A program made the position numbers and the translations under genes. From Escallonia rubra (Eukaryota; Streptophyta; Magnoliopsida; Escalloniales; Escalloniaceae), in assembly GCA_033065855.1 (NCBI GenBank), contig JAVXUO010002949.1:186001-250000 (forward strand): a DNA stretch of 64,000 bases, given 5' to 3'. Below, piece by piece: positions 59,080-64,000 of this stretch; position 1 is the first letter of the stretch; every line of letters starts with the position of its first letter. The notes under the pieces were generated by a model that was not told the origin of the DNA, ran no database searches, and saw only the letters and a program-made list of their open reading frames with translations.

Positions 59080-59735
59080 GAATTATTTTAATTTAGGGTT
59101 CGATTGTATTAGGGCATTCAATTTAGGGTTCAATTAGGGGTTCAATTAGTTTAATTTAGGGTTCGGTTCGATTAGGGCATTCAATTTAGGGTTTAATTAG
59201 GGTTCAATTACTTCAATTTAGGGTTCAATTAGGGGGTTCTATTGATTCAATTTAGGGTTCGGTTGATTTGGGGCATTCAATTTAGGGTTCAATTAGTTCA
59301 ATTTAGGGTTCGGTTGGATTAGGGCATTCAATTTAAGGTTCAATTAGGGTTCGGTTGGATTAGGGCAATCAATTTAGGGTTTAATTAGGGGTTCAATTAG
59401 TTTAATTTAGGGTTCGATTCAATTAGGGCATTCAATTTAGGGTTCAATTACTTCAATTTAGGGTTCAATTAGGAGGTTCTATTGGTTCAATTTAGGGTTC
59501 GGTTGATTTGGGGCATTTAATTTAGGGTTCAATTAGTTCAATTTAGGGTTCGGTTGGATTAGGACATTCAATTAGGGGTTCAATTAGTTTAATTTAGGGT
59601 TCGATTCGATTAGGGCATTCAATTTAGGGTTTAATTAGAGTTCAATTACTTCAATTTAGGGTTCAATTTGGGGGTTCTATTGATTCAAATTAGGGTTCGG
59701 TTGATTTGGGGCATTCAATTTGGGGTTCAGTGTTG
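59080..59735. repeat. TTTAGGGTTCAATT minisatellite
   Basis: Tandem, slightly variable units of TTCAATTTAGGGTTCAATTAGG and TTTAGGGTTCGGTTGGATTAGG over ~650 bp. Higher-order blocks of ~120-180 bp (with GGGGCATTCAATTTAGGG) recur at least four times. Confidence 0.92.
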
Positions 59736-60187
59736 AAGATCCCATAAGCCATTGCATGATCCAGCAGAATATGTGATATTGCTACCCTGTTAAAGTCTTA
59801 GAATAAACATTTATTCCCAGTTTGATAATTTCAACAGAACACGCGTTAATATGTCTTCTCTTGTTGCATATAAGCAGTCAAATTATATTGGTGCTACTTC
59901 TACCATCTCACTTGTGTGTTGATTTTCTATTGGCTATTCTTATTTTATCCATCCACCCGATCATCAGCATCTCGGCTACACTACTAAGCATAATGTCTCC
60001 TTTGTTATAGATATGTATAATTCTGAAACACCGCTCCCATGAAATGATAAAACCACTCCAAGAATCTACCCACCCACTACATCCTCACTCAAATGAATAG
60101 TGTAGTTTTAAAGTGTACTAGCAAATGTATATCAATTGGCCGAATTCTTTTACCGACGGTTATTACCATCGCTGAAAGTCCTTTTAG

Positions 60188-60707
60188 TTTCTGCTATTCA
60201 GGAGAAACTAGGAAACAAATACAGTGTAACAAATAGCTATTTCTCTGTGAATGTTCGTTCTGTTGATGGGTTTCAAGGCGGCCAAGAGGATGCCATAATC
60301 ATCTCTACAGTGCGATGTAATAACAGTGGGTCGGTGGGTTTCCTTTCCCTTCGTCAAAGAGCTAATGTGGCTCTAACCGGAGGAAGGTGTCTCTTAGTTC
60401 CAAATGGAAGAACCTACTGCACTCATAAAAAAAAAAATTAAAGTGAGTTGCTTTACCAAATGGGAACCCTTGTTCTTGTTTTTGTAGGTATTGCCTGTGG
60501 GTATTGGGCAGTGGACCAACTCTGATGCACAATGGCTCAATTTGGAAGGATCTAGTCATGGATGCCCATGCTCGGGGTTGTTTCTATAACGCTCATGAGG
60601 ACAAGAATTTAGCTCGAGCTATTAAAGGTGCCTTAATTGAGCTAGGCCAACTTGATACTTTACTCGACATAAATCCTTGGTTGTTGTTCAGGGAGGCAAG
60701 GTGGAAG
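60188..60707 (+). pseudogene. captured SEN1/UPF1-type helicase gene fragment (two exons)
   Basis: Exon 1 (to 60386) encodes [40 protein letters not shown] and [11 protein letters not shown]. Exon 2 (60488-60707) encodes RYCLWVLGSGPTLMHNGSIW, KDLVMDAHARGCFYNAHEDK and NLARAIKGALIELGQLDTLL. These are helicase motifs V (VDGFQG) and VI of the AAA_12 domain in superfamily 1B RNA/DNA helicases. Splicing AAG/GTGTCT..TTTGTAG/GTATTG restores the frame. Motif VI should read ALTRAR; here it is ALTGGR, losing an arginine that contacts ATP. No other helicase parts are present, and orientation is opposite to the CACTA genes. Inferred gene capture; nonfunctional as a helicase. Confidence 0.85.
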
Positions 60708-60719
60708 GTATGCTACATT

Positions 60720-61130
60720 TGGCTACTATAATTCATGTCATGATATTGTTAAGTGTTCAATCTCAAAACACAACTCACACACCACTCAAAACGCTCAACA
60801 AGCACACACATGTCTGCACAAGGCATCCAAACACATGCACACACATAGAACACCAACATATAGGCTGCCTATGACAGCCTCTCTCCCTCCAAACCCACAT
60901 ATCCTCATAGCCATTTTTCTCTTTAAACCTTGCATCCCCTTCCCACTAACATACAACAAGCTACACACACACAGCCCCTAACACAACTACTGCCATATGC
61001 ACACACATAGAAACTACACTGATTGTTCTCAAACTAGTAGTCGCTCCATCACAGATGCCCTTAATCACACAACATGCTTTGTGCATTATAATTTGTACCC
61101 TCTCAAGTCTCAGATGCCCTTAATTAAAAA
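60720..61130. other. CA-rich sequence between captured exons
   Basis: ACACAC-rich and similar in composition to the family A LTR CA region (for example CACACACACAGCCCCTAACAC at 60964), so possibly a scrap of that LTR inside the captured intron. Specific homology could not be shown by eye. Confidence 0.35.
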
Positions 61131-61158
61131 TTAGTTCTTGTTTCTTTTTGATTTGACA

Positions 61159-61310
61159 GGTTGGGGGACTGGTTCAGAGGTGAAAACATATATAGTTCTC
61201 AGAAAGAAAGATAAGGAATATAAACTGAGATGTAGACATTACCAACACATGGAGTGGGGTAATATGGAGCTTGAGCACCCTGAACCATCTGAGAAAGATT
61301 GGGTTGGAGG
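61159..61310 (+). pseudogene. unidentified captured exon-like frame
   Basis: After a TTTGATTTGACAG acceptor at 61159, a plus frame reads VGGLVQR or, in the next frame, GWGTGSEVKTYIVLRKKDKE then YKLRCRHYQHMEWGNMELEH and PEPSEKDWVGG. A possible donor GGAG/GTTTTC follows at about 61310. The composition looks like real protein, but the family was not recognised. It may be another captured exon from the helicase gene or a second gene. Confidence 0.35.
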
Positions 61311-62109
61311 TTTTCTTCTCTTACATTTTGTTCCATTTTATTTTATTTTTCTTCTTCCCTAATTAATTGGCTCAATAGCATCCCCACCCTAACTCACCAA
61401 AGGTAATTTCCATCATTCTTCTTATGACCATTCCTTCATGACTAAAGATCAATATAACAAAGAGAGCTTAGATTCTTCTAGGTCATAAAATATGATTAAT
61501 TCGGGTAAGTAAACCTTTATTCTTTGCTAATTGAATATGATTAATTATTAGGAGTCTACAATAGCATTAATATTAAGGATGATAGTCTTGGAACTTGGAA
61601 GTGCTCTTCATTGTGCTTAAAACGTACCATGTTCAATGATTGCTTTAAGACAAACAAAAGGTTTACTACATCATTAGTTACAATGTCCAATTAACATGGC
61701 CATGATGAATTATTGGACAACGCTTCAGTATAGTACTCTTAGCCATGGTCATATATATACAAGTTAACATGCCCATGATGAATTAACATGGCCATCATTA
61801 GGTAACTACCACCAAGACCACTACGCTGTGGCATGCCGTCATCACCAGCATTGCAGTACCTTGTCGTTGCTACCTCCACCACTATCCCTAACACCATCAA
61901 TATAACCACCAAGGTATTCACACTTAAAAGGTACGTAATTTCAACACCATGTAAATTATACTAAACGGATAAATTTGGAAAATCAATTATGCAAATTAAG
62001 CGCTTAAATATTCAGCAATTAATTTTTAGATTTTCGCAGGCTTTACCTTAACAAGGCAAGGCAAGCAACAAAGAGCTTAATTAATTCACAAGGTGAAAGA
62101 AAAAAATCA

Positions 62110-62285
62110 CAAGCTCATACATGATACAACCAAGCTACTAGACATGGTACAACCAAGCTTATACGAAATTCAGAAAGGAAAAAGAAGACATGATACAACC
62201 AAGCTTATACGAAATTCCCAAGCTTATACATGATACAACCAAGCTTATACGAAATTCAGAAAGGAAAAATAAAAAAGAAAGGAAG
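62110..62285. repeat. tandem ATGATACAACCAAGCTTATACG repeat
   Basis: Four copies of (C)ATGATACAACCAAGCT, three followed by TATACGAAATTC and two by AGAAAGGAAAAA. Local short-unit duplication inside the CACTA. Confidence 0.9.
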
Positions 62286-62339
62286 CTGACTTGAATGAAG
62301 AACAAAAATAATTAGGTTTAGTGCACTTACCTTATGATA

Positions 62340-62525
62340 AAGAAGACAGCTATTAGACGGCGGCAGTGGGGGCGACGGCGTTGGTGGCGCGGCGGTGGTG
62401 GAGAGCTCTTCACGCGGCGGTAGTGGCGGGGTCACCATGGAGGGGGATCGCTGGAGCTGAGAACAGCCGTGGGTGATTTTTAGATAGAGAAACAGGGAGA
62501 GAGAAAGAAGCAGATCTGGGTGTTT
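62340..62525 (-). other. CACTA 5' leader / first-exon region
   Basis: On the minus strand a CT-rich leader (TTTCTCTCTCCCTGTTTCTC) precedes MVTPPLPPREELSTTAAPPT near 62438, followed by a Pro/Ser-rich run. This layout is common for the transcription start region of CACTA transposase units. The downstream transposase it once served is missing. Confidence 0.45.
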
Positions 62526-62529
62526 TAAT

Positions 62530-62780
62530 CGAGGACTTTTAGCGACGGAATTACCCGTCGCTAAAAGTCAGTCGATGAATGACGAACTTTACCGACTGAA
62601 TTTTTAGCGACAATAAAATTCCGGCGCTTAAACAATTTTGTCGACGGTTCATTTCGTCGGTAATAATATTTAACGACGGACTTTTACCGACAGACTGTTC
62701 CGTCGGTAAGAAGTTCATTTACCGACGAAATAGCTTCCGTCGGTAAAAATCCGTCGCTAAAAATGTATTTTCTTGTAGTG
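62530..62780. repeat. CACTA right subterminal repeats and terminus
   Basis: Repeated TTTAGCGACGGA and CCGTCGGTAA words in both orientations, ending in the terminal inverted repeat (TTTTCTTGTAGTG at the end). Matches the left subterminal array. Confidence 0.9.
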
Positions 62781-64000
62781 GAATGCAAACAATTATGGAA
62801 TATGCCTAGCATGTAATAACATACGAGCATCGATAAGATTTCCAAGTAATCTGTTTAAGTTCAATATTGAGATTTTTTAGGCAATAACATGCTGATATCA
62901 ATACATAAGCAGTGTTAGACATTAGTCATAAGTAAATCAAAGGAGTACTTAGAGTATGAATTATCGAAATAAGGGTTTGCACGAAAGTCCTTACCCAGAA
63001 TTCAGATAGAAACCCTTACCAGGATCCGAAGCTAGATTATCCTAACCGGAAAGTCTTTAGCTTTACCCTAAACAAAATAATCAACTGATTAGAATATAGT
63101 CTACACTACAATATTTAAAACTCAATACGGACTCACGCATACTCCCAAAATGAACCCCCCTCACCGAGTATGTAAAATTATCAAAATGCCCCTAGGGTGT
63201 AAAATTACCAAAAACACCCCTTGCACCCTTAATTCACCAAAACAGCATTCCCGTAAGTAAAATCACTAAGATAACCTTAATGTATGTGAATTTACCTCAA
63301 AATACCTTTTAAAGGTAAAAATACCAAAATACTCCCTTCGGTGACAAATTACCAAAATACCCCTGGGGTTTCCGGCACCAAACAAATCCCGAAAATATCT
63401 TAAAACACTATTTTTAGCATCCTGAAATCATTTTTGGGTTAGAAAGTATTTTTGAAATTTTTTTGTAGAAAATCCCGAACCGAGCGCTCAGAAGCCGATT
63501 CGGCTAAAAATAGTTATTGACTTTGGAATGGCACGAAATTTTAGAAAATGGAACATTTTAGTAAATTAAGGTTTTTCTAAAATTTTCAGGTTAAAATAGC
63601 TTCGTTTTCTATGTCAACTAATTTGGGAATTCGTTTTAATCAACACCCTAATTTAGCGTTCATTGCGGACACCAAAAATTCCCAAGTTTGTTCACAACCT
63701 ACGTCTTGTAAATCATCTCAGAAATGGCTTTTAAAAATTGCTTAGTAAACTGCTGTAATACGCGATATCCGATCGAATGCTACGCAACCAACAACGCTAA
63801 AAATAGCAAACGACATTAAAAACTCTCGAAACTCTAGAAAACACACTATTTTAGCTACATAAGATTAATGTAAAAGTTTCAGAATTTAACAACATAAATT
63901 ACTATTTTAAAATACACCAAAACCCCTTGTTTAGATAAAATCATTTAGCATGATTCACAAACTCAGAAAAATCCCAAAAACTTCTAGATTGCAGGTCTTG

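Larger units (their letters stand above)
55221..62780 (-). mobile_element. CACTA (En/Spm) DNA transposon, non-autonomous, with captured DNA
   Basis: The right end, in reverse complement, is CACTACAAGAAAATACAT. The left end (TAACTACAACAAACAGC, 55221) is a degenerate match. The 3-bp TSD GAA fits at 55218-55220 and 62781-62783. Both subterminal regions carry many (A/C)CGTCGCTAAA words in both orientations, the transposase-binding repeats of such elements. A five-exon TNP1-like gene (55886-57500) and the acidic tail of TNP2 remain; the TNP2 catalytic region is gone, replaced by hAT-derived DNA, minisatellites and helicase exons. It therefore cannot move by itself. Confidence 0.82.
43808..64000 (-). 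mobile_element. family A LTR, third copy, running off the window
   Basis: It starts TGTAACGTCCCG followed by GGAACGTTGACCACTCACTC, matching 20662 and 51884. Shared landmarks follow at 47090-47160 (GAGAGCCCAGTAAGGTCGATC), 47365-47400 (CATATGTACACTAACTAGTC) and 47830 (CTACCTCGATCTAAGCTATG). It is interrupted by a PIF/Harbinger-like element (43969-46977), a solo copia LTR (49323-50699) and a family B LTR (from 50959). Its own right end is not reached, so it should lie beyond 64000. Possible left TSD: CTTAT. Confidence 0.7.
50959..64000 (-). mobile_element. family B LTR (probable Ty3-gypsy), partial
   Basis: It starts TGTAACGCCTCGAAAATTC, inserted in the third family A LTR. Pieces: 50959-51883, 55090-55220 and 62781-64000, separated by a family A LTR and a CACTA transposon. 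Family-like landmarks are CCCACGCAGGGGTTTTA (51271), CACCTGCAGAAGGGAGTCAGAC (51356) with GAGAGCTCAGTAAGG, and TTACCAGGATCCGAAGC (63016). These are distant versions of family A landmarks. The stretch 63120-63400 has repeated CAAAATACCCC(T) words. The right end is outside the window, and no coding domain is visible. Confidence 0.6.

Noticed and set aside
59080-59735. Interstitial telomere or chromosome end
   Set aside because: Units are ~22 bp and degenerate, not (TTTAGGG)n, and lie inside a CACTA element.

Overview
The window is plant nuclear DNA, probably from a eudicot with a large, repeat-rich genome. It holds no complete host gene. Evidence for a plant source: plant-type L1 LINE, Ty1-copia, Ty3-gypsy, hAT, PIF/Harbinger and CACTA elements; GT..AG splice sites; long AT-rich stretches; CA/TG, CT and AT microsatellites; no operons.

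Almost everything is transposable elements inserted into one another, and most layers can be resolved from termini and target-site duplications (TSDs). Bases 1-1680 look like the 5' end and promoter of a host gene read leftwards off the window, with its first-exon/splice-donor region tandemly duplicated. An L1-type LINE on the minus strand sits upstream of it. Its roughly 7 kb are now spread over about 1680-41395, because four elements landed in it: a Ty1-copia element (5270-13365, flanked by an unusual 143-bp duplication), a solo LTR of 'family A' (15041-19246, itself holding a hAT MITE), a second family A LTR in reverse (20662-32153), and a gag-only LTR element (32163-40811, TSD CACCC). The reverse LTR contains a TTF-type hAT transposon (23624-31515, perfect 8-bp TSD), whose transposase is split by a Ty3-gypsy fragment (24787 to about 29130).

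From 41396 to 43807 there is AT-rich DNA with a decayed copia pol remnant. At 43808 a third family A LTR begins and runs past the window edge. It holds a PIF/Harbinger-like element (43969-46977), a solo copia LTR (49323-50699) and another LTR ('family B', from 50959). Family B contains a fourth family A LTR (51884-55089) and a CACTA transposon (about 55221-62780). The CACTA keeps a five-exon TNP1-like gene and only the acidic tail of TNP2. The rest of its interior is hAT-derived DNA, G-box-rich and TTTAGGG-like minisatellites, and two spliced exons captured from a SEN1/UPF1-type helicase gene.

All protein-coding remnants belong to mobile elements or captured fragments, and none looks like a functioning host gene. 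The most informative points are the layered insertion order, the 143-bp duplication, LTRs rich in GTCGAC palindromes in two unrelated families, the GTCGCTAAA motif shared by family A LTRs and the CACTA, a perfect 30-bp hairpin in the MITE, and the helicase capture.
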